Below, one piece after another: positions 50,901-57,805 of a DNA stretch of 64,000 bases (the stretch's first letter is position 1; every line of letters begins with the position of its first letter). The DNA comes from Bufo bufo (Eukaryota > Chordata > Amphibia > Anura > Bufonidae). Under the pieces are notes generated by a model. That model searched no databases. It was not told the DNA's origin and worked only from the letters and a program-made list of their open reading frames with translations. A program made the translations under genes and the position numbers. The DNA lies in contig NC_053391.1 of the NCBI RefSeq assembly GCF_905171765.1, positions 110,768,644 through 110,832,643 of the forward strand, in the 5' to 3' direction.

Positions 50901-52311
50901 GTCATTTAACCCTTTTGGTGTTAACGTTTCCATTTTTGTAATCCACCTAGTTTCATGTTGCAGCAATTTGTTCTTGTTATTTTCTTTTGAAATGACATCT
51001 GTAATTTTAAGGTATTTTTGTGAAATGTCAATTAGTAACCAAATGAATGTTTTTAGACACAAACTGAGATTCGAGACAGACTACGCCCATGCCTTAGAAT
51101 ATTTAAGGCTGTTGGTTACACCTGATCTTCACGCATGAGTAAGTGACCCCCGAAATGTCGCGCTTGAATGTGGTTTACAACTCTGCGAACTCTGAACCGG
51201 TGGGCCTGAGAGCCATGCAACACTTTAATTGTGAAAAAGAAAGTAAAGAAAGGTCTTCTGAAGCGCGAGTAGTATCCTTCTCATCTTACAATAGATCAAT
51301 GTATAGCATGTGGATGTACGATCCACGTTTTTCTCTCTTTTTCGGATATTTCACTGCCGATTCTGTTTCACTTATTCCTATAGTTACAGAAAGCGGCCCC
51401 TGAAGGGCAAGTACAGTATTACTTATTCAAATGAATGGGCGACCTAGCAATATGTGGTTGTGCTGTGGTTGTCAGAAGATTGTATGTAAAGAGGGACAAC
51501 GGGTGAACTTTACAGCTGGAAAGTGGTTACATGCTGCGGTGTGCCCAGTCATTATAGTGGCAGAAAGTCACTTCTTCTAAGCACACAAATTACAGCGCTC
51601 TCCCAAGATACAATATTTTGAACATACAGTGGGTTAGAAAAGACCATTGTAACTTGAAACTAGACTCAACATACAGTGCCTCAGACTCCGATCCAACCAC
51701 TCAAGGCCACTTCTCTGGTAGGATAGCTGGATTAGGCATTTTGGGGCTTTGGAACCGATTACTTAATTTACAATGGTCGTCCTCGAACCAGTTAATATTG
51801 CAACTTCAGGGACCACTTGTAGTGAGAGATAATAGTTTAGGGCAGTGATGCCCAACCAGCAGCCCTCCAGCTGTTGTAAAACTACAACTCCCACCATGCC
51901 CTGTTGTAGGCTGATAGTTGGAGGCTGTCCGAGCATACTGGGAGTTGTAGTTTTGCAACAGATGGGGGGCCGCAGGTTGGGCATCCCTGGTTTAAGGGAC
52001 AGCAATGGGCACACGCCGTTTACGACATTTACCTTTGACATGGTTCCAAACATGTTCTTGGCTGTAACGGTCATGGACTGCAAGGGGCGCTGCTTCTCCT
52101 TTACTCCCACCCTGCTCCAGTCGGGCACGGCATTGATGTTCATCTCCACCTGCTTCAGTGGCATCCTCTTCCGCAGGGACATGCGCATTGTGTTAAGAGA
52201 GCTTGATGAGGGCCTTTTTCTGAACTTGTCAGGCTGAGGACTGTCTTGTTCATCTATATTTTCCAATACATTGTGGTTTCTCCAACCAACACTTCGAAAG
52301 ACTGAAGACAT
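31065..52311 (-). CDS. PIMREG: PIMREG (FAM64A/CATS)-like mitotic regulator, four coding exons
   Basis: Joining 52311-52033, 47974-47637, 45552-45457 and 31224-31065 on the minus strand gives one frame of 290 codons plus a stop. All junctions are GT-AG, in phases 0, 2, 2. Exon 2 carries the family block LRKRMPLKQVEMNINAVPDW and, later, AKNMFGTMSK. The next exon is basic and rich in S/T-P sites (STPKTPRCRR, VTPKSSK). The fourth matches the family helix (DLESVSAGIRQLKRLS, then DDAILQEER). In mammals PIMREG is a nuclear, cell-cycle-regulated protein that binds PICALM and acts at the metaphase-anaphase transition. RMSL, RMPL and RASL fit the loose RxxL degron pattern. The last exon (52 residues, basic) has no counterpart that I recall in human PIMREG. 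The symbol rests on similarity judged by eye. Confidence 0.82.
31225..33344. other. Intron 4, proximal part, with decayed repeats
   Basis: No exon found. Fragments of a T2-like element (ATTGATGGCCTATCCTCAGG, 31534-31790) and of a GGGTGCATTCACACGAC MITE (31914-32130) are recognisable. A run of about 31 A lies at 32884-32915. A near-palindromic pair of blocks around 32500-32580 and 32760-32860 shares the motif TTTTTATCCCAAAA. Confidence 0.5.
33345..34347. mobile_element. Foldback MITE with CCTTTCACACGGGCG ends
   Basis: AGGCCCCTTTCACACGGGCG on the left and CGCCCGTGTGAAAAAGGCCT on the right, with TA at both edges (33343-33344, 34348-34349). Arms pair over long distances: TTATTTTCCCTTATAAC occurs near 33655 and again near 34125, and TGACGTCATCAAAGGTCC near 33930 mirrors GGACCTTTGATGACGTCA near 33855. 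A second copy, itself interrupted, starts at 61145. No transposase. Confidence 0.75.
34429..34631. mobile_element. Harbinger-like MITE with TTA duplication
   Basis: GGCTAGTGCTACACGATGACA on the left faces TGTCGTGTAGCC on the right. TTA flanks both sides (34426-34428, 34632-34634). 203 bp, with internal mirrored CGACATGT / ACATGTCG motifs. Non-coding. Confidence 0.75.
34692..37485. mobile_element. Large AACCCCTTAGGGAC / GTCCTTAAGGGGTT element
   Basis: The ends AACCCCTTAGGGACTTAGGA and GAGTCCTTAAGGGGTT are inverted and match the shorter element at 14641-15266. The sequence inside contains internally repeated modules: two similar blocks with AAAAGTATACAT...GTATTGCCGC / GGTATCGCCACGTCCGTATC (34985-35180 and 35335-35520). 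An early hairpin is at GCCGCAAACCGCAGGTC (34871). A complete hAT-type foldback (35906-37017) is nested in it. No protein domain was recognised. Confidence 0.6.
35906..37017. mobile_element. hAT-type foldback element 1 (GGGTGGGCGATAT ends)
   Basis: Ends TATGGGTGGGCGATATGG and ATACCGCCCACCCCTA, flanked by the identical octamer CCTAAAGG (35898-35905, 37018-37025). Inside are the shared cassette motifs: the CTATTCACCCTAATAGAG hairpin, GGCAGTGGCCAC, CCGATCGGAGTCCCAG near 36354 and its mirror near 36656, and GGTTACCATGGCAACC. 1112 bp, no transposase. It lies within the 34692-37485 element and within intron 4. Confidence 0.9.
37640..38868. repeat. Two-phase GC-rich minisatellite (39-bp then 34-bp units)
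   Basis: About 15 copies of a 39-bp unit (GTGCACAAGGATGTGGGGGC then GGGGCAGCAGAGCTGTGCA) are followed at about 38235 by about 18 copies of a 34-bp unit lacking five bases (AACAGGATGTGGGGGCGGGG then CAGCAGAGCTGTGC). The 34-bp period rotates the reading frame, so translations cycle through three peptides. Long open frames on both strands (to 572 codons) are by-products. The array lies in intron 4 of the PIMREG-like gene. Confidence 0.95.
39357..39378. repeat. Poly-C run of 22
   Basis: An uninterrupted C tract in intronic DNA, not bounded by recognised element ends. Its length may be unreliable in an assembly. Confidence 0.9.
39601..40003. mobile_element. Harbinger-like MITE with TAA duplication
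   Basis: GGCTACTTTCAGACTAG and CTAGTGTTAAAGTAGCC form the ends, with TAA at 39598-39600 and 40004-40006. The interior has mirrored GACGGATCCGTTTT and ACGGATCCGTC motifs seen in other elements here (45582, 58373, 61863). Non-coding. Confidence 0.82.
40152..41196. mobile_element. hAT-type foldback element 2 (TAGGGATCGACCGATAT ends)
   Basis: Ends TAGGGATCGACCGATATAG and AATCGGTCGATCCCTA, flanked by the octamer CTGGGCAG on both sides (40144-40151, 41197-41204). It carries the TATTCACCCTGATAGATCTC hairpin, CTGCCATGGTAACCGATCGG near 40558 and the GCCACCAATGA blocks of the shared cassette. A further internal palindrome (GGCAGTTAACCCCTCAGGTG, 40804) has long arms out to 40720 and 40935. 1045 bp, no transposase. 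Confidence 0.9.
41656..42092. mobile_element. T2-type (TTAA) MITE
   Basis: TTAAAGGGGTTCTCTGGGAA and TTCCCAGATAACCCTTTTAA form the ends, with TTAA at both edges. The arms include GATACTGATGACCTATCCTC / GGACTGCCCATCAGTATC. Fragments of relatives appear at 42600-42850 and 46208-46495. Confidence 0.82.
42279..42596. mobile_element. Harbinger-like palindromic MITE with TTA duplication
   Basis: GGCTCAGTTCACACCTGAGC and GCTCAGGTCTGAACTGAGCC form the ends, with TTA at 42276-42278 and 42597-42599. The whole 318 bp is a chain of small palindromes (CGTTTTACAGCGCG/CGCGCTGTAAAACG, CGCGCGTTCCCG/CGGGAACGCGCG). CpG-rich, non-coding. Confidence 0.88.
43071..43335. mobile_element. MITE with CCCTTTACAC ends
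   Basis: ACCCCTTTACACAGCG on the left faces TGTGTAAAGAGCCCTTTAA on the right, a terminus type shared with 5621-6004. The right border is imprecise. Non-coding. Confidence 0.55.
43572..44571. repeat. Foldback locus made of two opposed minisatellites
   Basis: Outer arms TTCACCTAGGATTGTGAG (43572) and CTCACAATCCTAGGTGAA (44554) bracket the locus, followed inward by GCAGTTAATTTGCATCTG and its mirror. The left arm holds about 3 copies of a TGTGGATGTCACTGTTATGG-type unit. The centre holds about 14 copies of a ~31-36-bp CCCCCCATAACAGTGTCC unit, and the right arm about 9 copies of CATCCACAGACCCCCCC in the opposite sense. Copies spill past the right arm to about 44650. Open frames on either strand are repeat artefacts. 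Confidence 0.88.
44650..45080. other. Intronic stretch with one hAT-like end
   Basis: Includes a tandem pair of TTGTTTTGTACAATCACTTG (44850, 44873). It ends with TTTCGGTGCACCCCTAAAAC, the reverse complement of a GGGGTGCACCGAAA hAT terminus. The partner end was not found. Confidence 0.5.
45457..45552 (-). CDS. PIMREG: PIMREG-like exon 4
   Basis: 96 bases between acceptor TTCTCTTGTTTTCAG and donor GTAAAG. The first base completes a split arginine codon; the exon then encodes QFEKDLESVSAGIRQLKRLS and RVFDDAILQEE, ending with two bases of another arginine codon. The pattern of acidic residue, AGI, Q-L, L-S and D-AI matches the conserved C-terminal helix of PIMREG/FAM64A. This short exon is too small to stand out as an open frame. 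Confidence 0.85.
45582..46117. mobile_element. Foldback MITE with GTACTTTCACACTGGCG ends
   Basis: GGGTACTTTCACACTGGCG and CGCAAGTGTGAAAGTAGCC form the ends, with TAA on the left and TTAA on the right. The interior has repeated GCCGGATCC motifs in both orientations. It begins only 30 bases upstream of the exon 4 acceptor, in intron 3. Non-coding. Confidence 0.75.
46121..47636. other. Intron 3, distal part
   Basis: Contains a T2-like fragment (TTAAAGGGGTTGTGCATGCC, 46207-46497), a decayed MITE with CCTTTACACTGCCC and CACCTTTACACAGGC (46632-46880), and a second T2-like unit about 47024-47370 with a mirrored GAATGGAGA/TCTCCATTCACTGC pair. No exon. Confidence 0.5.
47637..47974 (-). CDS. PIMREG: PIMREG-like exon 3
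   Basis: 338 bases from acceptor TACAATTTTCAG to donor GTATGA; phase 0 in, phase 2 out. It encodes residues 94-205 of the model plus two bases of an arginine codon. Highly basic with clustered proline-directed sites: ESPDQ, SSTPRSSRK, STPKTPRCRR, ASPSNR, VTPKSSKR, SSPYASP. LRRSVRAASLSSPYASP resembles the LRRS...SPYSS segment of mammalian PIMREG. The basic stretch around residues 124-138 could act as a nuclear localisation signal. Confidence 0.85.
48568..48695. mobile_element. hAT-type MITE fragment (CAGTGATGGCTAATG)
   Basis: CAGTGATGGCTAATGTCCGG and the ACTACAACTCCCAGCATGC / TTGGGAGTTGTAGT core match the element at 29680-29836. The right terminus is missing after GTTTTACCA. Intron 2. Confidence 0.75.
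48696..50250. other. Intron 2 interior, nothing recognised
   Basis: No exon with splice signals and homology, no element ends. Mixed unique sequence. Confidence 0.4.
50252..50425. mobile_element. Short MITE (GGCTACTTTCACATC)
   Basis: GGCTACTTTCACATCTACG and GATGTGAAAGTAGCC form inverted ends of a 174-bp element. TTA is on the left and TTC on the right, so the duplication has decayed. Confidence 0.65.
50868..51034. repeat. Inverted repeat with about 35-40-bp arms
   Basis: AAAATACCTTAAAATTACAG then ATGTCATTT (50878) pairs with AAATGACATCTGTAATTTTA then AGGTATTTT (50990). The loop is about 80 bases. It could be the end of an unrecognised element. A single long hairpin is expected in transcripts of either strand. 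Confidence 0.8.
51843..51989. mobile_element. hAT-type MITE (CAGTGATGCCCAACC)
   Basis: CAGTGATGCCCAACCAGCAG and GGTTGGGCATCCCTG form the ends, flanked by GTTTAGGG (51835-51842) and GTTTAAGG (51990-51997), an 8-bp duplication with one change. It carries ACTACAACTCCCACC / TGGGAGTTGTAGT. It sits 44 bases from the exon 2 donor, and the exon 2 frame runs into it when read without splicing. Confidence 0.85.
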
Positions 52312-52335
52312 CTTCTTTTACCTCCTAGACAGACA
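52033..52335 (-). CDS. PIMREG: PIMREG-like exon 2 with the start codon
   Basis: Acceptor CTCTTCTCTCTTCCAG precedes 52335; 24 bases of 5' UTR (52335-52312) lead to ATG at 52311. The 279-base coding part gives 93 residues to the donor after GTCAAAG (GTAAAT), phase 0. The start is supported by the in-frame family block 30-50 residues later and by AAGAAGATG context. Residues 42-93 (RMSLRKRMPLKQVEMNIN, PDWSRV, LQSMTVTAKNMFGTMSK) match the conserved R-x-PL-x-x-V-x-x-N-x-x-x-x-P-x-W and A-K-x-x-x-G-x-x-S pattern of PIMREG. The N-terminal 40 residues are not conserved. Confidence 0.88.
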
Positions 52336-52465
52336 CTGGAAGAGAGAAGAGATGTAAAAGGGCTCCTGCATATGAACCCGGGAAACGGGCCACAAAATTA
52401 CAGGAAGAAACATTGGACGAAAGCGGGAGACGATCATAAGGCTTCAAGCAGACGACTGTATCCAT

Positions 52466-52814
52466 TTAAAGGGGTATTCCCATCACATACAATGGGGGCA
52501 TATCGCTCTAGGACCCTCACCTACAAGGAGAACGGAGCAGGGAGAGCTGTGGCTGGAGGACCCCACCACTAAGCACTGCTCCCATTCATTTCTATGGGGC
52601 AGACTGAAATAGCCGACCCAGCGCTCGGCTATTTTCGGCGGCCCCATAGAAATTAATGTAGGGCGGCTGCGCATGCGCAGTGCGCCCTCCATACTTTTCC
52701 CAGCTCCGTTATCGTTGTAGGTGCGGGTCCCAGAGGTGGGACCCACACCCATCAGACAATGGGGGCATATCCTAGTGATATACCCCCATTGTATGTAATG
52801 GCAAACCCCTTTAA
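52466..52814. mobile_element. T2-type (TTAA) MITE in intron 1
   Basis: TTAAAGGGGTATTCCCATCA at the left and GCAAACCCCTTTAA at the right, with TTAA at both edges. CATACAATGGGGGCATATC is mirrored by GATATACCCCCATTGTATG. The centre has a CCATAGAAATTAATG / CATTTCTATGG pair. 130 bases upstream of exon 2. Confidence 0.82.
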
Positions 52815-52999
52815 CGGATACTGGCTATGTGCGCCCCACACTTTCCTGTTCCTCACTATTGTAAAAATGCTGATTCTTGTCCTCAATACGGACAAGAATA
52901 GGACACGTTCTACTTTTTTGGGGGCTGCAGAACGTACATGCAGAGGCAAAACGGCACATGCCGTGCTGTCCGCATATTTTATTTTAACCCCAGGCTTAA

Positions 53000-53530
53000 A
53001 AGGGATTCGGTCACCTTTTTTTACCCTATAGAGATGCGGACATGCATGGCTAGATCGCCGCTAGCATGTCCGCAATGTACCTGTCCCATAAAGCTGTGTG
53101 GTTTTAAGGGGCTGTACTAACCGTTCTGGAGCCCAGCCACGACCCCTTGTGAAGGAGACCAGCACCGCCTGTATCCACGAATCTCCTCCTTGCTCACGAA
53201 GTCAGATCACCGTAATCTGGCGATGCGCGAGTGTTCCTTCACTGTGCTGCTTCAGGAAAGGAACTGTGCACGCACGAGCTTGCGCACCGCGAGCTTACGG
53301 CGATCTGACTTGGTGAGCGAGGAGATTCGTGGATACAGGCGGTGCTGGGCTCCTTCACTGGCGGGCGTAGCCGGGCTCCAGAACGGTTAGTACAGCCCCT
53401 TGGGCTCCTTACCAGGCTGATTTACATATATCATTTTTTACACTCAATAAAACCACACAGAGCTATGGGACAGGTATATTGCGGACATGCTAGCGGCGAT
53501 CTAGCCGTGCATGTCCGCATCTCTATAGGG
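53000..53530. mobile_element. Foldback element around a CGGACATGCTAGCGGCG palindrome
   Basis: Left blocks ATAGAGATGCGGACATGCAT, CATAAAGCTGTGTGGTTTTA and GGGGCTGTACTAACCGTTCT are each found reversed on the right, through 53530. The left end resembles AAAAGGGATTCGGTCACC; the right terminus is damaged. Non-coding. Confidence 0.7.
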
Positions 53531-54375
53531 TATCTGCTGATACAAGAAGGTGTGCAGGGAAACACAGAAGAGGACGCATGGCTTGCGCAAGCGTTGTGTC
53601 CACTTCAACCAGCCGATCCTGAAGATAGGTCATTAATACCTGCAGCATGGACAACCCCTTTAAGAACATGTTCAGTTATGTGCTGCATCCGGCCCTTCCG
53701 TGCAGATGTGAACGCAGCCCAAGATTTTTAGTCGCCAATGTATGAAGTTCTATAGGCAGAAGTATATTCCACTGGGAGAAATTCATTACGCCACTAAAAG
53801 ACGTCTGCCTGGCTGATAGACCAGAGGCGTCCTAGAGTCCCTGAGACTTTACTGTGCGGCTGACGCTAAATAATAGCGAGGAAACAAAGGATTCAACAGG
53901 AAAAAAAAGAAGAACACAGCCCGGGTCTGCTGCCAAATCTACAGAGGAAGGAGGAGAGGAAAACACCAGCCACAGATGTCACTGGTAGTAAAGAGGAGTC
54001 GGAAAAATGTGCAGTCTGTAAAAGGGCTGATGAGCGGACATACTCTCATCGTGTGCAAAGATAGGAGTTGTTCCAACCAGCCAAGAGTGTTCTCTGTGGG
54101 TTATCCTTCACCAGTTCTACACCAGGTCATTCACCCCCCTCCCAACAAGATACCGTACATATTCAGTTTTTTTATATTTTTTTAGTGCAAGCGTCTCACA
54201 ACCTCTAACTTTTTTTTTTTTTTTTTTCAGATTTCTCCGGTAACTGTGTCTGACATACAAGCCCCAATCACAGGGGATACGGCCTGTTATGAGGCTGCCG
54301 AACCTCCCTGTAGAGTCGATCTAGGTCCCCTAGGTCAATGCTCTCCGCTAATCAGGATAAACCGTCCTTTGGCGC
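53531..54375. other. Intron 1 stretch, nothing recognised
   Basis: Apart from a T2-type terminus GGACAACCCCTTTAA at 53649-53663 and a poly-T of 17-18 bases ending TTTCAG at 54231, nothing could be supported. The T-rich AG resembles an acceptor, but no coding homology follows. Confidence 0.45.
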
Positions 54376-54695
54376 TCATGCACACAGCCGTAGCAGCTTT
54401 TTACAGTCTGCAAACTGCGTATTTACAAAACACGGATACCGGCTGTGTGCGTTCTACATTGTGCGGAACGTGCTGGCCTCTATAGAACAGTCTTATCCTT
54501 GTGAGTAAAACAGACATGAGTAGGACGTTCTTTTTTTGAGGGGCCATGGAATGGACATACGGATGTGGACAGCACACGGTGTGCTGGTCGCATCTTTTGC
54601 GGCCCCACTGAAGTGAATGGGATCGTATCCGACCTGAAAAAATGTGGATCAGATGGTGACAAAAAATAAAACACGGCTGTGTGCATGAGCCCTTA
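54376..54695. mobile_element. MITE with CTCATGCACACAGCCGT ends
   Basis: GCTCATGCACACAGCCGTA and ACGGCTGTGTGCATGAGCCC are inverted ends, close in type to the GGCCTCATGCACACGACCGT family (15641, 61699). Non-coding, no cassette. Confidence 0.7.
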
Positions 54696-55007
54696 AACTG
54701 GCCTGCAAAACAGGTTTTAGGCTGCCCGCACAAGGGCGACAGCTGTTTTGCAGAAAGTCTGCACGAATTCCCGTACAGATTTCTGCGGTTACATGCGGTT
54801 TTTTGTGCGGATTTCAGGTGGTTTTGCCGCAGACCTTCCCCTTTGCATCAAAAAGGGTGAAATTCACCCAAAGAATTGATAAGCTGCGAATTTCAAAATC
54901 CACATGGCAGGTCAATTTCTGTACGGAACGAAAAAGCTAAGCGTTTTGAGATTTGTGAATTAGGCCGGGCTCACATCTCATATTTTACTCTACGTTTAAC
55001 ATACACA

Positions 55008-55157
55008 TTTTATCAAACTGGTGTAAAGTAGAACCAACCAACCAGATTCCACCTTTCATTTTCCAAAGGAGCTGTCCAAAATGAAAGGAGGAATCTGATT
55101 GGTTGCTATAGGCAACTAAGCCAGTTCTACTTTACACCAGGCTGATAAATGACCCCT
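55008..55157. mobile_element. Short palindromic MITE (TTTATCAAACTGGTGTAAAG)
   Basis: TTTATCAAACTGGTGTAAAG and CTTTACACCAGGCTGATAAA enclose mirrored AACCAGATTCCACCTTTCAT / AGGAATCTGATTGGTTGC blocks. A relative lies at 60842-60985 and a one-ended fragment at 14545-14595. Confidence 0.75.
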
Positions 55158-55785
55158 AACACATTATACACTGCTTGTATACAGGGAGTACGACCACCCT
55201 GCAATAGGAACAGGCCCCGATCTCTCTGGTGGCGATATGGACAATCGCAAAACATTAGTAAGTGTGCCCACTGTGCTCCCCAATGCCCCAGTAGACAGTG
55301 CCTCCAGCAATTATAATGCCCCCTAGACTGCCCTCCCCCAGTAATAATAATGTCCGCTAAAATGCCCCCAGTAATAATAATAAAACCCTATATTGTGCTC
55401 CCAGTAGTAATGCCTGTATAGTGCCTCCAAAAATAAATGTCCCCTATTATGTCCCTGTAATAGAAATGCCCCCAGCATTAATATCTCCTATTTTACCCCA
55501 GGTAAAAATGTCGCTATAGTGCCTCCTAAATGGCCCCAATAGTGCCCCTAGTAGTAATGCCCATGTACAAAAAAAAATCCAACTATAGTGCCCCAGGATT
55601 AAAATGTCCCCCGGTGCATCCAGTAATGCCCCATATAGTGCCCTCATTAAAAAAATGCCCTGGTAATGCCTCATATAGGGCCTCAGTGTTAAAACTCCCC
55701 AGTACCACCAGTAATGGCCTTTATACTGTCCCCTGTATTAAAAATTCCTCTAGAGTGCCCCAATTATGCTGCCAGTAGCGTCCCC
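55158..55785. repeat. Degenerate AGTAATAATGCCCC-type repeats
   Basis: Loose repetition of motifs such as CCAGTAATAATAATG, TATAGTGCCTCC and AATGCCCC. This looks like an old, diverged minisatellite with no coding signal. Confidence 0.55.
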
Positions 55786-55945
55786 CACAGCGCCCCCCCC
55801 CCCCCCCGTAGTAGCGTCCCCCACAGCGCGCCCCCCCCCCTGTAGTAGCGTCCCCCACAGCGCCCCCCCCCCCTGTAGTAGCGTCCCCCACAGCACCCCC
55901 CCCCCCTGTAGTAGCGTCCCCCACAGCGCCCCTCCTGTAGTAGCG
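55780..55945. repeat. C-rich minisatellite (about 31-33-bp unit)
   Basis: Five copies of GTAGTAGCGTCCCCCACAGC followed by C runs of varying length. Ends just before the hAT-type element 3 region. Confidence 0.9.
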
Positions 55946-56037
55946 TCCTACAGGAGGGGCGGCTGCTAAGCGATCAATTGGAGGAGGCAAGTTAATTATT
56001 TTTTAACCCTCATTGGCACTGCCCACTGCGCCACCAA

Positions 56038-57560
56038 TAGGGTTGTTGCGGGTATCGAAATTTCGATACCCAATCGATACTTTTGTCCCGGTATCGATAC
56101 GATACCGGGATTTCCGTTTTTTCGATACTGGGCTGCGCTTCTGCGCAGTCTAGTATCTCTGAACATGAGCGCGCTGCTATCGGCGCGCTCATGTTCTCTC
56201 TCAGCAGCACGGGGAGAAGGAAGCTGTCCTCCCTCCCCCTGTGCTGCTGCCGCTGCCACCAATGAGAAGAGAGGGGCGGAGGAGGGGCGGCAATGAGAAG
56301 AGAGGGGCGGAGGAGGGGCGGCAATGAGAAGAGAGGGGGTGGAGGAGGGGCGGCAATGAGAAGAGAGGGGCGGAGGAGGGGCGGGCGCACTGCGCCACCA
56401 ATGATAGGATTACTATCGGAGCGATGGGAGGAGACATCAGCTTCACTAGTGGGCGTTCCTTTTCCCTGCGCTGCGATTGGACAGCGCTACAGCCAGGGAG
56501 AAGGAACGCCCACTAGTGAAGCTGATGTCTCCTCCCATCGCTCCGATAGTAATCAGCAGCATGTGGAGCAGGAGAGGAGACAGTAATGGGGCACTGCGGG
56601 CGAACGGAGCGGCGCCCAGGACTAAATGGTGAGTGCTGAGACATCGCTGGGCGCCGCTCTGTGTGGCCTAATAGTGAAAGTCTGGACTCATATACAGTAG
56701 TCAGTCTTTAACACATACAGGAGGCGGGTGCCGGCAGCAGAATCGCATTGCCGGCACCCTGCCCCTGACAGGGAGCTGCGATCAGCGGCAGTTAACTGCC
56801 GCTGATCTGCTAGTACCCGCCTCCTGTATAAAGGGGTAAAATCATTGGTGGTGCATTGTGCCCCCCCCCCTCAATCCCCCCATCCCATTAAAATCATTGG
56901 TGGCACAGTGCGCCGGCCCCTCTCAACCCTCCAGTATTAAAATCATTGGTGGCAGTGGCCACAGGGACCTCTCCACTCCCCCTCATTGGTGGTGCAGTGG
57001 CAGCTTCTGATCGGAGCCCCAGCTGTGTAAGCCTGGGGCTCCGATCGGTTACCATGGCAGCCAGGAAGCCCTGGTTGCCATGGTAACATCCCTGATGCTG
57101 TGTGCACAAAGCACAGAGCAGCAGGGACAGTGTGGAGTCCTATTCACCCTGATAGAGATCTATCAGGGTGAATAGGAAAAGGGATGAAAGATCCCAGGTT
57201 CTAGCCCCTAAGGGGGGAAATAGTTATTAAATAAAAAGTGAAAAATAAAAAAACACTAAAATATGAAGTATAAATCACCCCCCTTTTCCCAATTTCACAT
57301 ATAAAATATATAAATAAACATATTACATCGCCACGTCAGAAAAGTCCAAACTATTAAAATATAAAAAAAAAATCTAGGTGGTGAATGCCGGAACAGAAAA
57401 AATAAAATAAAAACTGCGCGATTCGCCATTTTTAAAAATGAGGAATGCACGTGGCTTTTTTTGTTTATTTTTTTCGCGTGGTATCGAATGGTATCGAGTA
57501 TCGCAATACTTTTTCATGGTATCGAAACCGAATCAAAAATTTGGTATCGCAACAACTCTA
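56038..57560. mobile_element. hAT-type foldback element 3 (TAGGGTTGTTGCGGGTATCG ends)
   Basis: Ends TAGGGTTGTTGCGGGTATCG and GGTATCGCAACAACTCTA, flanked by GCCACCAA on both sides (56030-56037, 57561-57568). It contains a 31-bp tandem of GAGAAGAGAGGGGCGGAG (56260-56390), a palindrome around GGACAGCGCTACAGCCAGGG (56483), and the shared cassette (GATCGGAGCCCCAG near 57011, GGTTACCATGGCAGCC, CTATTCACCCTGATAGAG). 1523 bp, no transposase. The right-hand part of a related copy is at 59120-59470. Confidence 0.9.
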
Positions 57561-57805
57561 GCCACCAATGTTTATTATACTGGGGTGTTGGGCGCACTGC
57601 ACCACCAATATTTATTATATTGGGGGGGCGCACTGCGCCACCAAAGTTTATTATACTGGGGTGTTGGGGGGGGCGCACTGCACCACCAATGTTTATTATA
57701 CTGTGGTGTTGGGGGGGCGCACTGCGCCACCAATGTTTATTATACTGGGGTGTTGGAGGGGGGGGGGGCGCACTGCGCCACCAATGTTTATTATACTGGG
57801 GTGTA
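57561..57805. repeat. Tandem repeat of about 43-50 bp (CACCAATGTTTATTATACTG)
   Basis: Five to six units of GCCACCAATGTTTATTATAC plus TGGGGTGTTGGGGGGGCGCA, with G tracts of varying length. The unit contains the GCCACCAATG motif of the shared cassette, and hAT-type element 3 was inserted at one copy of it. Confidence 0.88.

Noticed and set aside
51763..52032. Extension of the exon 2 frame past the donor site
   Set aside because: Family similarity stops at the GTAAAT donor, and the extension runs through a hAT-type MITE.
54180..54260. Possible exon acceptor after a poly-T run (TTTCAG at 54226-54231)
   Set aside because: On the opposite strand from the gene, and the following sequence has no recognisable coding content.
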